Source: Apodemus sylvaticus
Taxonomy: Eukaryota; Chordata; Mammalia; Rodentia; Muridae
NCBI RefSeq assembly: GCF_947179515.1
Contig: NC_067485.1
Span: 77,704,846-77,768,845, forward strand
Direction of reading: 5' to 3'
DNA: 64,000 nt
The position numbers and the translations under genes were made by a program. Numbering within the stretch: position 1 is the stretch's first letter; each line of letters opens with the position of its first letter. Positions 20,961 through 33,250 of the stretch are shown piece by piece. The notes under the pieces are model-generated. The model made no database searches. It saw only the letters and a list, made by a program, of their open reading frames with translations, and had not been told where the DNA came from.

Positions 20961-23900
20961 CCAAAGTTTCTGAGCTGAGCTCTTCATTGCCTTTATATAT
21001 CTCACAGCCCAAGCCTTTATTGTTGCTCTCCCCATTTTCTTCCTTCGTCTCTCCAGGCCCAGTCCTCTTTGCCCCCTGTCTCCTCCAAGCTAAACCCCAA
21101 GCCTGCATAGAAGCTTTCCCAACCTGTCCCTATGGTTCCCTGTCCTCTGAAATCTACACCATCTCATCCTCTATGAGAAATACGCATACCACCACTGTTT
21201 TTACATAAACGGTCTTTTACATTTGTTCTCAACGCATTTGTGTGTACTGGGCAAATTAAAGAAAATTTCAAAAGCAAACATCAATGACAAAACTTAGCTA
21301 CCAAATTCCAAAGCCAATCTTCTGTCACCAAAGCACTTGGCCAGGGGTCAGACATTCTGTCCATAAATAACGACGGCAGATGATTAGCTCAGCCTTGACC
21401 CAGAGCTTTTTACCCAGCGCCTCCATGGGCGTCATGTTTTAAATTGTTCTTCCCTGAAACCCCAGCTCTAAGCCCTAGTCTGTTGCTCTCAAATGTAAAC
21501 GAATATACAAAACATATTTTTTAAGTCATGCCAATATTTATCTTCCATAATAAGCCTAATCATTTTCAGTTTTCAACTGGTTTAAAATGACTTACATAAT
21601 GCAAAATGTTTCAGTGGGTCTCCTATCCTGGTGGCAAGCTCTACTGGGTTATTGCTGCTGACCTTTCTTTTCAAGACTCTATAAAAAAAAAAGTGAGATC
21701 CTAGGTACTTTTCCATTATTACAGGGGACAAGATTGATAAGCAGTGTGGTCACTTTTCTAGGTTACAGGATCAGGTTATGGGACTAGAATGAGAGAAAAC
21801 AGGTGTGTTTACCTCCAAACATCATGTATAAGTATTTTGGTTTCTCAAGAATCTTCCAACTAGACAAGCTTGTAATGTGTGAAAGCGTATATATATATTT
21901 TTTATCTACACTCACCACCTCACAGCAATAGCTAGTGATAGTCTGGTGTCTAGCCTAGTAATGCTTAAGTTGACTGACTCCACCCAGGCCATGCTCTGGT
22001 CACTTCTATGGTCCCATTCATCACCCTGTCTAAACCACAGCAGGTTCATGGCTTCTTGAAATATTTTATTTCCACCATCCCTATGTCTGTCTACCTTCAG
22101 GATCCTATAAAGCCTTTGAATACGGATACCTTCTTTTACAAGTCTTGGTGCAAGTAGGAGTCTCAGGTCAGCATTTCACCTGCCCCGTGTCTATGTACTT
22201 GTTAACTAAATGAATAAATTCACTACTCTCTCAGTGATACAAAACTGTCTAGGGAGGATTGAAATGCGTTAAATTTTTTAAAGAACCCATTTCATTGTGA
22301 CTCAAGAATAAGAATATTTGCAACAAGAAATACATAGCAGCATGCCAAACCACACAGGTTTACCGCCATTCCTTTCTGCTGTCTGGTATGATGTATGGTG
22401 TTAAGGTCTATAGCTTAGATAGGTCAGGTGTATATTTTGATTTTCTCTTATTGCATGTTGAAACATATTTTATGGTTTTGTAATTTTGTTTCTGGGTACC
22501 TAAGATGATTGACCATGCTACACAAAAGCCCCAGGACATCATCCTTAAATGTTATGATTATTTATCCTGAGATATTAGCACACTCTTATTCGAGATTTGA
22601 TCTTCTCAAAAGTATTACAATAGCCCCATTCCATTTGGTTCGATGGCTGAAATAAAGGAGAAGGGTATGCAGACTGCAGAATATGTTCTTACCTATTACT
22701 GTGAGTGTCCCCTCTTGAGAGCCACTAAATTGAAATATTGCAGGCACCTCACCTTTCCTTGTGATAGTCTATAACTTCTCAAGGCTGAATATTTCAATCC
22801 TGGAATTTTTAGCTGCTAAGCTGAAACTGATTTCCCATTTCTTCATCTTTGATAGACATGTTATAGCCAAAGAAACCATTATCTTTTGATATTTTTCACT
22901 CTGGTGAAATGTGGATGCTCAGAAATCACCCTACACACATTTATGTATTCTTGTTATCCAAGATTGGTGAGGTTTTCATTTTCTAAATGGCTTAATAAGT
23001 ACAAGCTGGCTACACTACCAGAATGTACTCCTCTTCATTTTCTTTCACAAAATAAAATGGGGGATGAGTCTTTTTACCCACTGAAGCTGGCATCTGCTAA
23101 TAGAACATGTCATTGTATGTTTTCCTCTTTTATACGTACTAAGGTTGCTATTTGCATAACCAAGTCAGTAAGACCAACAACATTTTTTTCTGAAAAAGTA
23201 AGTTGGACAATCTCCAAGGTTCGTTTATGTATCATATACAGATATATTTTCATAAAGAAGACAGCCCCTGGCCTGGCTAGCTTTATATGTCAATTTGACC
23301 CAGCCTAGAGTTATCTGAGAAGAAAATCTCTACTGAGTAATTACTAAGATCAGATTGGTTCTAGGTATGTCTAAGATTGTCTCCTTAATTGATACGAGAG
23401 AGTCCAGCCCACCGTGGGAAGCACCGTTTCCTGTGTAGGTTGTCCAGAGCTATATAATAAAGCTAGCTGAGTATGGACCTATGAGTACGTCAGCAAACAG
23501 TATTCCTCCATGGCTTCTATTTAAAGTTCCTGCTTGAGTTCTATCCCTGACTTCAAGTGATCAACAATAATTCTCAAGCTAAAATAAGCATTTCCTCTCC
23601 TAAATTGTTTTTTAGAGATTTTTACCAACATAGTAGAAATATAACTAGTGTAGCCGAAGAAACCAAACCACTATCCATAATATATACTCACAAATATTGC
23701 CTCTGTGTGATAATTGACCTGTCCTGCTGATTACCAGCTGATTCTGGAGATAAGGTAGTTCTTTCACCCAACCCTAAATAGTTCTCCTGTTTGCCTGGAG
23801 CTCCCAAAACTTGTTTGTGGCCACATACTTTTCAATACTGTAAAATTAGAGATAAACTGTAAACCTAAAATTGTATTCTTTTACTTTTGGGGAAATGTGT

Positions 23901-24008
23901 CTGTCCACATCTGTATTCTTAGTATCTTTGGGGAGAGGTATGCTCTGACTGACTCTGCCACCTCCACACTGGCCTCCATTGGGCAGAGATCCCAGTAATT
24001 ACCAACAG
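20961..24008. other. Unannotated DNA (interrupted by an LTR at 23274-23650)
   Basis: Around 2.3 kb of AT-rich unique DNA before the LTR, then about 360 bp after it. The 140-codon + frame at 22886-23308 is among the longest outside simple repeats. It has no recognised domain, and its last codons are LTR sequence, so I do not treat it as a gene. Confidence 0.4.
23274..23650 (+). mobile_element. Solo LTR, ERVL-MaLR type, degraded
   Basis: tggctagctttatatgtcaa with tttgacccagcctagagtta, then ttaattgatacgagagagtc, gagctatataataaagctag (TATA-like), cagcaaacagtattcctcca and ctccatggcttctatt: the block order of the second MaLR type at 14963-15350, but more diverged. Confidence 0.6.
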
Positions 24009-24191
24009 CAGTAGCTCTCAACCTTCCTAATGCTCTAACCCTTTAATACCCTCCAACTACAAAATTACCTTGTTGCTACTTCATAACTGTAATTTTGCTA
24101 CAGTTACAAATTATAATGTAAATGTCTACTATGCAGGTTCTCTGATATATGACCCCTAAAGGGTTCTTGACCCACAGGTTGAGAAACACTG
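24009..24191. mobile_element. URR1 hAT-Charlie MITE
   Basis: Non-autonomous DNA element. The left end cagtagctctcaaccttcct and right end ggttgagaaacactg are the mutated inverted termini. Between them are cttcataactgtaattttgc and a gaccc-type right block. It encodes no transposase. Confidence 0.85.
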
Positions 24192-24867
24192 ATGTAGATC
24201 GATTCTTGAGACAGCCCAACAAAGACGTCTGCCCTTCTATAATCTGCTCATTGTGTTTAGATAGCCTTGGCTTAGTTGCACAAGTGCCAATTATATTACA
24301 GTCTGCAGGAAACTTTCAGACTATTTAATGCTGCATTGCTATTCTCAGGTACTAATAAAAGATGATACAAAGTATAACCTTGTCCCTTGGTAGGTTTTTA
24401 TTAAAGCACTAATTTGAGGCAATCCAAGAAAATTGAAAACAAAGTCATGGAAAAGTGAATGATGGGACAGAAAGGGCCCTGTTGAAAACACGGAGAGCCT
24501 TCAGTCAAAGCATGAGTGGGAACGGCACCCAAGGCTTCAAGAATCTCAGTGAAAGACACCAATTCATTCTACTGAGCACATTCAAAAGTTTGATTTTCAT
24601 CTAACTTCCAAATATTAAATCTGTTCATATTTATTCAAACTCTTACTTTAAAAACAACTGTCATAATTTTTGTGAAGTTCAAAACATCTATAATCTACCA
24701 TCCAGAAGATTCAGTTTTAAATATACATTCTAAACACGTCCATGTACATATATTGAATATGTTATATATCATATGATATAATCTATATAAGCTATATAAA
24801 CTGTATAAGCAACAAGATAATTTTATGAATGGAAACAACCAAAGTATCCAGTAGTAGTTAAAAAATT
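24192..24867. other. Unannotated AT-rich DNA
   Basis: No family recognised. A TATA-rich patch lies at about 24755-24825. Confidence 0.45.
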
Positions 24868-24967
24868 GAGTGGGTTGACTGTTTTAAGTATTGTGTGCTA
24901 TCTTTGGGCATAAAGGCTATATGCATACAATGAATAAAAGTAGCACAACAATTCAAGCAGAGTCACA
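24868..24967. repeat. Unassigned dispersed repeat, copy 2
   Basis: Aligns with 9861-9959 in the same orientation. It is followed within 50 bp by an old L1 3' end, but this part does not match the L1 sequence that I remember. Confidence 0.65.
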
Positions 24968-25014
24968 GGTGAAAATACAATATGATAAAACATTGAAAAG
25001 TGAAATGGACCAGA

Positions 25015-25550
25015 ACTAAAATACCACTTCACACTCTAGGATGGATGTCATTCAAAAAGATGGAAAATAATAAATGTAGCTGAGAAGGGTATCATTGGAG
25101 CCTTTGCACATTCATAATATGAAATATTAAATGGTGCAGCCACTTTGAAAAACCATTTGGACATTTTCAAAATGTTTAACACAGAGTTACCATCTAAACT
25201 TACAATTTCCATTCCAAGAAAAAATGAAAATATATGACTCCCCACAAAAACCCTTAGTCCTGAAAAATCAATGACCTACTGATAATAAACCAAATGAAAA
25301 TTGTCCAACTGCCTATCAACTAGTGAATGAATGGTTGTCAAATGTGACTCAGCAATGAGAGAAAAGATAGCTGACCTTGAAACTAGCACTAGTGTCAAAG
25401 ACACTAGATACAAAAGGCCAAACAATGTGTGCGAGTGCTTCTCTGAAATTTCCAGAATATAAAGAGGGAAATGAAGATGGATTGCTGATGAGGAAGGCAG
25501 CTCTTTGGGGGAAGAATATGAATGTTCTAAAATCATAGTCCATAAGACTC
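25015..25550 (+). mobile_element. Ancient L1 3' end (ORF2 C-terminus), sense
   Basis: aaaataccacttcacactct, taggatggatgtcattcaaa, atggtgcagccactttgaaa, acacagagttaccatctaaa and gcctatcaactagtgaatga are the familiar blocks of the L1 ORF2 end in old mammalian L1s. All frames are broken. Length differences from younger L1s are consistent with an L1M-type copy. Confidence 0.7.
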
Positions 25551-26089
25551 TGACTATTCTGAAAATTAAATACTATACTTTAATAATACACTATCCGGTG
25601 TATTATATATTGGATGATATAAACTATATAAGCTTCTTGCTTTAAAAAATTACAAAAAAAAAAGGTTAAATGGAGACAAAATTGCAAACATGTTTGATCT
25701 CTTCATGAAATGTTGAATAAGACAGAAGGGTATCTGCAATGTGGATCTAATCAGATAAAGGTCACACATGTACCAAACAGTATTACCTACATGTCAAGAC
25801 TCTACCCCACAGATCTAATAAAGGAGGGCTCCAAAGAAGGGCCATGCCAGCCACAGGATTATCAATGATGCTTGCAGTATTTTCATTCCTTACTTAAATT
25901 TGGGTTACATGGTATGTTATTTTATATCTTTTTAATTTGTTGGGCTACTTAATAAAAAAATGATAATCACTAAGAAATGCATACACTCACAGGAATCATT
26001 AGATTTTATTCGCATGTGCCTTCCCTGCCCACTTCACACCAAGTTGTCAAATCAAACATCATCATCTATGAGTGTTGTTTATAACATTA
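25551..26089. other. Unannotated AT-rich DNA
   Basis: Contains a short hairpin (taatacac, 6-nt loop, gtgtatta) at about 25585-25606. Nothing else recognised. Confidence 0.45.
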
Positions 26090-26106
26090 AAATCAAACCA
26101 TAGATA

Positions 26107-27034
26107 TATGCAGAAGCTGGAAAGAACCCAGATGTCCCTCAATGGAGGAACAGATACAGAAAATGTGGTTTATTTATGCAATGGAATACTACTCAGCTAT
26201 TAAAAAACAATGAATTCATGAAATTCTTAGGCAAATTGGTAGAACTGGAAAATATCATTCTGAGTAAGGCAACCCAATCACAAAAGAACACACATGGTAC
26301 GCACTCACTGATAAGTAGATATTAGCCCGGAAGCTTGAAATACCCAAGACACATTTCACATATCAAATGATCCCCAAGAATTTGGATACTCTGGTCCTTC
26401 TTAGAAGGGGGAACAAAGTATCCACAGAAGGAGATACAGATACAAAGTGTGGAGCAGAGTCTGGGGGAAAGACCATCCAGAGACTACCCACCTAAGGATC
26501 CATCCCATATACAGTTACAAAACCAAGACACTATTATCGATGCCCACAAGTGCTTGCTGAGTGGAGCCAGATATAACTGTCACCTGGGAGACTCTGCTAG
26601 TTCCTGACAAGTACAGAGGGGGACACTCTCAGATACCCAGTGAACTGAGCACAGGGTCCCCAGTGAGGGAGCTAGAGAAAGGACCCAAGGAGCTGAAGGG
26701 GCTTGCAATGCCATAGGAGGAACAACAATATGAGCCACCCAGTACTCCCAGAGCTCCCAGGAACAAAACCATCAACCAAAGAGTTCACATGGAGTTACCC
26801 ATAGCTCGGATACATAGGCAGCAGAGGATGGCCTTGTTAGACACCAAAGGGAGGAGAGTCCCTTGGTCCTGGAAAGGCTCGATGCTGCAGTGTGGAGGAA
26901 TACCAGGATAGGGAAGCAGGAAAGGTTTGATTGGGAAACGGGGGGAGGGGAGATGGCTTATGGGATTTTCAGGGAGGGGGGACCAGGAAAGGGGACAGCA
27001 TTTGAAATGTAAATAAGAATATATCTAATAAAAA
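26107..27034 (+). mobile_element. 5'-truncated rodent L1 with target-site duplication
   Basis: Begins inside the last part of ORF2 (atgtccctcaatggaggaac, atggaatactactcagctat), continues through the rodent L1 3' UTR (aggaacaacaatatgagcca, gagatggcttatgggatttt, aggaaaggggacagcatttg) and ends in an AATAAA-rich tail. A 17-bp direct repeat flanks it (26090-26106 and 27035-27051, starting aaatcaaaccatag and aaatcaaatcatag). It is a classic target-primed insertion and carries no intact ORF. Confidence 0.92.
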
Positions 27035-27051
27035 AAATCAAATCATAGGTA

Positions 27052-27290
27052 GAAAGAATTAAGAATGTATTTCTGTACACAGCCCTGAGTCATTGCCAAT
27101 ATTCTCTTGTTGAAAGTGTATACTTGAAATTTCCAATATAGACAGCAGGTGTTTTATAATTTCAAATATTAATTCCCAATTCGACTGGATGTTTGGTTAG
27201 CCTGTGGACCACTAGGAGCCACATAGTCTCTCCTTGTTCAGCTGTTTACAAAAAAAAAAATGTTTGTTGTCCCTTTAGAGTATTGAAATA
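27052..27290. other. Unannotated spacer
   Basis: AT-rich DNA with an A-run at 27249-27260; nothing recognised. Confidence 0.5.
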
Positions 27291-27643
27291 TATAGTGGTT
27301 TGAAGGACAATAGTCCCCACTGACTCATATCCTTGTATATTTGGTTCTTTAGTTGGTGGAACTGTTTGGGAAGGATTAGGAAATACAGCCTTGTGGGAGA
27401 AGATCTCTCCCTGGGGAGGACTTTGATATTTCAAAAGCCCAGTTAGCTGTCTCTGCCTCATGATTCTGTCGTGATGTCAGCTCTCGGTTACTGCTCCAGC
27501 ACCATGCCTAGCAGTCTGAAATCATGCCCTACACTATGAAGGTCATGAACTGATCTCCTAGAACTGTAAGTCTCCACCTCCAAACTCTTTCTTCTATAAC
27601 TTGCCTTGGTCATGGTGTCTTATCATAGCAATAGAAAACTAAG
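27291..27643 (+). mobile_element. Solo LTR, ERVL-MaLR (MT-like)
   Basis: tatagtggtttgaaggacaa, ggaactgtttgggaaggatt, gatatttcaaaagcccagtt, ctgctccagcaccatgccta, then gccttggtcatggtgtctta and atagaaaactaaga at the end. It resembles the 14311-14625 type but is older. Confidence 0.7.
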
Positions 27644-27708
27644 AAAAAAAAGTTTCTTCCATCATAGACTATTGACCAACTGTGTTTTTTGCAATTACAC
27701 ATCTACCT

Positions 27709-27712
<4 letters not shown>

Positions 27713-27792
<80 letters not shown>
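27713..27792. repeat. (CT)n(CA)n compound microsatellite
   Basis: About 44 bp of CT followed by about 36 bp of CA. Confidence 0.97.
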
Positions 27793-27796
<4 letters not shown>

Positions 27797-27884
27797 TGTA
27801 CACATACATGTACACATAGAATATATCATATATGTGTACAATATAAAAATCATGTATATGTATATGTTGTATAAACTCTCTCAT

Positions 27885-28262
27885 CAAACCTATTCTCTCT
27901 TCTATCTTCCCTCCCATTAGTTCCCTTCATTTGTCTAGGCAATTTTACTTCTGCTTTTATGCCATGTACTTTTATATGTGTGTTCCCTATACACATAACA
28001 TTATATTGTGTAATTGTATGTGTCTTTAAAATATTACATCCACAAATTAGAAGAGGATAATTTTCTTTCTAGTACTTGTTTAATTTGACAATGACTATGA
28101 TTATCTTCAGTTGTATCTGTTCTTCCTGCCAATGATCTAACTTTGTTCTTTTTACATGGCTGAAAAAAGCTTCCCTGTGTTTATCCATTCTTCCATTGTC
28201 AGATGAAGATTGCCTTATATATCGATTAAATAGTGTGTATTTCATGACTGTTACCCATCAAA
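27885..28262 (-). mobile_element. Old rodent L1 3' region, antisense
   Basis: ctcccattagttcccttcat, ttttacttctgcttttatgc, then a tacatggctgaaaaaagctt block followed by gtgtttatccattcttccat. These correspond to the reverse complement of the L1 3' UTR and ORF2 end (gctgaataa-attccattgtg, tatccattcatc). Confidence 0.55.
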
Positions 28263-29995
28263 CAATACACAATTCAGGCTCATTTTTAAACCTGTAAATT
28301 TGGGCAGGTCTAGATCTTACACAAATCATCTAAGCAATTCTGTGAATCATCCTCCAAGTAGGTTAGACTTGGTTTGTTTTTGTTTTTGTTTTTGTTTTTA
28401 TGTGTTTTCTTAAATTTCTAGAATAGGAAAAGAAATAAACCTTTTAGCATAACCTTCAAAACTGCATCCTCGCCTTTTTAACTTTTTGAATGTGGGTATG
28501 TTTATTCCTCTTGTTCCCTTTGCAAATAACATAGTTCACACTTTACTTAGCCTGGTGGAACTTGTTATTTTAGAAAGTCTTAATAGTTATTTTCCAGACG
28601 TTATTATGTTCTAAGAGTATGGACAGTTTTCTTAGATAATACAAAGAAAATGCCAAGGCTGTTTTGATAGCTGAAGAACCTTCAAATGAGATAAATTATT
28701 TCTCTTGATGGGAAGAACAACTCCATCTCCTCACCTAGGACTCACAATCACACCTTCATCCCTGTGGGGAATGTCTCAAGTTCACTAGAAGAATGTTGGG
28801 CTTATGTTAGACTTCATAGTCTTATGAAGTCAAATATAAGCATGTAGGCCCTCATTGTAGAAATAATGTCTGAATTCTTTTATTTAACTTCAGATGACCT
28901 CAAGAGTTTGACAGTGGTAGTTTCAGTTCTTTCAATGTTTTGAGCCCTCTAATCCCTTAATTCATAGAGAAGCAGAACTACAGCAAAAACAGTGTATCCT
29001 GTAATATAAATAATTTGTCACTGTTCTCACGATAGGGATTCTCTCAGTCAGGTTAGTCAGTGAATTGTTTGCTCTTTAATAAAATATTTATGTTGCTGAG
29101 TCTAAAGTGCCCTCAGCCTTGCAGTATTTAAAGGAACTTCAAAGTGAGTAATTACAAACTTGTCTCATGCATGTTGTCTTCCTTTGGTCTTGACCCATCG
29201 TGTCAAACTCTGAAAACCATGTCTCATTCTTCTTGCCCTTACCCCCTCTTCTCTCAAACATCCTTCCTGGTTGTGGTGAGTAAAGGCTAACGCCAGTGTG
29301 TACAACAGGAAGCCTATCCTGGGAGGCTTTGTGAATGTTTGGCCCATTACGATGACTTGCAAGTTCAAGGCCCTGTTTCCAGACCCAGAAAGGCAAGAGC
29401 CTTTCTCCATGGTCAGAAGTGCTCTGAAAAAGTAGTGATCTCAGCTGGTCACTGCATAGGCTGTTAGTGCTTATTTTCTAGCTTAGTCACAATGGTTTGT
29501 TACAGCCTACATAGTCTTTTATCCCCTAGATCTCAGAGGAAGAGCAACCTAATCTTCACCTCTTCAAATCTGCTATTGTCTCAACATGATTCATGTGACA
29601 TCTGTGGACAACGTCACATGTACCTTACCCCCAATTCGACAACCTTCAATCCTCACAATCTGCTACATGTTACTGTTACCTTGCCTGTCCAGAAAAACTT
29701 TTCAAGGACAGTTACATAAATAATTTAATGATAGGAGATTTTCCAGGATTTTCCTAGTGGCCTCAATGTGATTCAAAGGGTTCTTTAGTAGGAATGCTTG
29801 AAGGCCTTTCCTAAAAAGGGGAGGGAGATTACAACAAAAGCAGAAAGAAAGGAATTGTTACCATGGAAGCAAAGAAGGAGGAAGAAGAGAAGAAAGAGAG
29901 GGAGACAGAGACAGAGATGTAGAGACACAGAGAGAGACTGATCCTTGTTAACTTTGAAGAATTGAGGAGCTAAAGGATTCAAGAAGCCTCACAAA
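28263..29995. other. Unannotated unique DNA
   Basis: About 1.7 kb with only a (GTTTTT)n run (28374-28401) and a purine-rich patch (29870-29940). Overlapping minus frames at 29139-29410 have no recognised domains. Confidence 0.45.
28374..28401. repeat. (GTTTTT)n short tandem repeat
   Basis: Four to five hexamer units. Confidence 0.85.
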
Positions 29996-30197
29996 CAGTG
30001 GTTCTCAACCATCCTAATGTTGCAACCCTTTAATACAGTTCCTAATATGGTGGTGACCCCCCCCCACCATACAATTATTTTGTCATTACTTCATAACTAT
30101 AATTTGCCACTGTTAGGAATCATAATGTAAATATCTGATAGGGAGGATATCCGATATGCAACACAAGGGGGTCATGACCCACATGTTGACAACTGAT
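29996..30197. mobile_element. URR1 hAT-Charlie MITE, second copy
   Basis: Left end cagtggttctcaaccatcct, then ttgcaaccctttaatacagt, a C-run (30056-30065) and cttcataactataatttgcc. The right end is decayed (cacatgttgacaactg). It is in the same orientation as the copy at 24009-24191. Confidence 0.88.
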
Positions 30198-30771
30198 GCA
30201 CTAGAAGCTGCACACAGTAGCCAAAGCATCCTGCTTTTTTAAACCCCACCATGAATTTTACCCACTAACCCTTTCTCAGATTTGAACTTGGCTCATTTCA
30301 AATCTGATAAAAGCTAAATGTTCCCGAATGATCTTCTCTTAAATAATATCTCATCCTCCCAAGGCAATGTGGTATTATAGCAACACTGCAAGACGAACAT
30401 ATAGCCTGAAGTTAGAAATGACTGGGTGGAGGCACAAGTGCACATTGACCACAACTACAGCGAAGGCTAGAGCAAAGGCGAGACTTGCTGCAGCCCCATG
30501 TTTTCTTTCCTAAGGTCTGTTAAACCTTGGGAATCTTACTCTAAGCATCTTGTTGTATCTCAAATCTCTAGGTAGCTTTCCCCAGGACAATTCTATTTTG
30601 CATCTGCCTGGCCCCGTAGAGAGCTTATTTGGATCATGACCTAGCTTTATAGCTTGGCTCATTTCCTTCCATTCCTATAAGTTAACAACAAATGTGTGAT
30701 AAGGCAAAAATAAATGAAGGATAAAAGTGTAGCCTTTTCTTGCAAATAAAATTCCATGAAGAAGCTTATAG
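30198..30771. other. Unannotated unique DNA
   Basis: Nothing recognised. Confidence 0.45.
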
Positions 30772-30955
30772 ATGGGCTAGGTGAATTAGCAGTAAAAGGT
30801 ATTTGCTGCCAAGCCTGACTGTTCTACGTTCAAGCCACAAAACATATGGTATTAAGAGAATCAGAAATGATGGTTATAAGTTATTCTTAGATTTTCACAT
30901 GTCCCATAGCATGTTCATGCCCACACATACAGAAAATGGATAAAGTTACATGTAA
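30772..30955 (+). repeat. B3/B4-related SINE, degraded
   Basis: gggctaggtgaattagcagt with aaaaggtatttgctgccaag and cctgactgttctacgttcaa resembles the pol III head of rodent tRNA-derived SINEs. The rest is weakly alignable and ends near cccacacatacag. Confidence 0.5.
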
Positions 30956-30997
30956 ATTTTTTTATTTAAAGTGACATATATTGAATTCATATCCCCT

Positions 30998-31021
30998 TGT
31001 GTGTGTGCATGTGTGTGTGTG

Positions 31022-31080
<59 letters not shown>

Positions 31081-31081
31081 T
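30998..31081. repeat. (TG)n(TA)n compound microsatellite
   Basis: A GT/GCAT block, a TG run and 27 bp of TA. Frames reading CVCVCV or YIYIYI here are repeat artefacts. Confidence 0.97.
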
Positions 31082-31179
31082 AGTGATGTGTGTGACACAT
31101 ATGTAAAGAGGATCACATCCCATGTGTGCATATGTGTGGGTCCAAAAACTATATCAAGATTCCTCTTTTATTGCTCTTT

Positions 31180-31402
31180 GTCTTCTTTGTTTGAAACAAG
31201 GTCTCTCACTGAACATGAAGTTGACCATTTCATCTCTACCAGATGGCCATGGTCCCATGATATGAGTCTCTCTGTTCCTTAGCTCCGAGGTTGGTTATAG
31301 GTATGCCCAGCCATGTCTACTTTCTACACAGGTGCTGGGGATTTAAACTCAGGCCTGCATGTGCATCAAGTTCTCTCACAGGCTGAGCCACCTCCTCAGC
31401 AT
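31180..31402 (-). repeat. B4/RSINE1-type SINE, antisense
   Basis: gggtgctgggga-type region (caggtgctggggatttaaac, tcaggcctgcatgtgcatca), ending tctcacaggctgagccacct. These are the complement of the RSINE1 head. Upstream lies the GT-rich body in reverse. Confidence 0.65.
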
Positions 31403-31710
31403 CCACTACACTCATTTCTTAAAGCAATTTAGAAATTACATTTGTTCTCTCTCCATCTCAATTTTTTCTTTCTTTTTCTTCCTTCCTTGCCTTTCTTACC
31501 CTTCACTTTCAAATCCAAAGTTCACCTGAAATAAGTTCAAGCCAAATGCCAAGCCCTGGGGCAGGCACACAGAGATGCTGAAGTGATACAGCCAAGCTCC
31601 TTGGTCTGTGTCTGGGACTTTGAGAAGACATCGTCCCTATATAACACAGTTGATGAGCAAAATTAAAACTGAGGAAAGAGAAAGAGAAAACACCACTATG
31701 CTTCCTACGT
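31403..31710. other. Unannotated spacer with pyrimidine-rich patch
   Basis: A TC-rich stretch lies at about 31440-31500; no other feature seen. Confidence 0.5.
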
Positions 31711-32245
31711 CTGTTTTTTTTTTTTTTTAAATTGGGGTATAATTTACATACAGTGAGCTGCTCAGATCTTAAATGTTCTTCAATCAGTGTTGATGAGTGA
31801 AATCAGACAGAACATGGCCATCATCCCTGAAATTCCCTCCTGCTGTATATCCCCCACCCCAGCATTTCCATGTGTTCTTCTGAGGCGATCATTGATCTGA
31901 TATCTACTCTGGAAGGCAGTCAGTCTGGCCTAGACTTCCACTGGAATCAAGTCATAAAGGGTCTCCTTTGTTGTAAGTTGCCTGTTTCGCTCTGTTGATT
32001 TTGGAAGATCCCTGTATTCCACTGGACATATATATCCATGTTACAGATTCTTGGTTGGGGTCTGTTTTGTGAGGATACCACAGTTTGTATTTCCATTCTT
32101 CTGTTAATGGACATTTGGGTGTTTCATTTAGACTCATGAAAAAAGCGTGATAAACATTCTTGCCCAAGGCTTTTTGTGATTGTGCTTTTATTGTGTTTGG
32201 ATATATCCTGAGGAGGGAATCCTGTGTATGTGTGTGTAGCATGTG
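31711..32245 (-). mobile_element. Ancient L1 3' end, antisense
   Basis: Starts with a T-run and attggggtataatttacata, then aatgttcttcaatcagtgtt, attcttctgttaatggacat, ttgggtgtttcatttagact and gtgtttggatatatcctgag. These match the reverse complement of old mammalian L1 3' UTR and ORF2 end (gagatataattcacata, gttgatggacatttgggttg). Confidence 0.65.
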
Positions 32246-32569
32246 TCTGTATCTTCTAACAGATTAATAACTATGTGCATGTAAGTTTTTTACTGTAAGC
32301 AATACACAGTAGATCAATACCTGCCTATGACACTTAGCTTACCACAATAGGAAGTTGAGAAAGCATGTGTCTGTTGTCATTCTCTTGCTGCAGTGGTTGA
32401 GACCGGGGTGGCTTCGTGGGCAGGACAGGAGCAAGCATAGTAGGAGGAAGCTGAGAGGAGCTAAGGGAAACAGAGCACAAGGAAGGGGCTGAGCAAAGAG
32501 GTAGTTTCAGCTAAAGATTCGACTCATCTTCATCCCATAGAAAGCGCTGGAACATCTTTTTTTTTTTTA
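32246..32569. other. Unannotated unique DNA
   Basis: Nothing recognised; a purine-rich patch at about 32430-32490. Confidence 0.45.
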
Positions 32570-32942
32570 AAGCTAAAGCTATTTTTTTATTGATATATTT
32601 ATTTACATTTCAAATGATTTCCCCTTTTCTGGACCCCCACTCCCCAAAAGTCCCATCAGTCCCCTTCCCTCCCCGTTTTCCCACCCAACCCTTCCCACTT
32701 CCCTGTTCTGATTTTGCTCTATACTGCTTCACTGAGTCTTTCCAGAACCAGGGACCACTCCTCCATTCTTCTTGTATCTCATTTGATGTGTGGATTATGT
32801 TTTGGGTATTCCAGTTTTCTAGGTTAATATCCACTTATTAGTGAGTGCATACCATGATTCATCTTTTGAGTCTGGGTTACCTCACTTAAGTGCTGATAAA
32901 AGAACCTTCCTTCCTACCAATCCATCCCCTTGCCATTTTCTG
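32570..32942 (-). mobile_element. Rodent L1 3' end, antisense, 5'-truncated
   Basis: Reverse complement of a fairly young L1 3' terminus: T-rich start, tttacatttcaaatgatttc, the C-rich polypyrimidine block at 32630-32705, then taatatccacttattagtga, tgcataccatgattcatctt and gagtctgggttacctcactt. It ends near the last ORF2 codons. Confidence 0.88.
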
Positions 32943-33064
32943 GAAAGTAAGCATCTCTCTGGAATAAGACTTACATGTAAGAAGTAATCTTCTAGTCATC
33001 TCCTGTTTGAGGTCCAAGGGTGGTTATTCAAGAGAAGAGCAGATATGAGCTGTTCATGGATCCC

Positions 33065-33250
33065 CTTCCTCATATGTATGCATGTATGCATGAATATATG
33101 TATACATGTACATGTATATGAGCATGTGTATGCATACACATATGTAGGTGTGTATTATGCATGTATGTATGTGTATATGTATATATGTATGTATGTGTGT
33201 ATGTATATATGTATGTAAGTGTGTATGTATGTATATGTGTGTATATATGC
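33065..33250. repeat. (TATG)n/(TACA) microsatellite, imperfect
   Basis: Mixed TATG, CATG and TATA units over nearly 190 bp. The MYVCVYVYMYV frame that begins at 33161 is an artefact of it. Confidence 0.9.

Noticed and set aside
22886..23308. 140-codon + strand frame
   Set aside because: It has no domain that I recognise, its end lies in an LTR, and it has no splice or promoter context. A frame of this length occurs by chance in a window this big.
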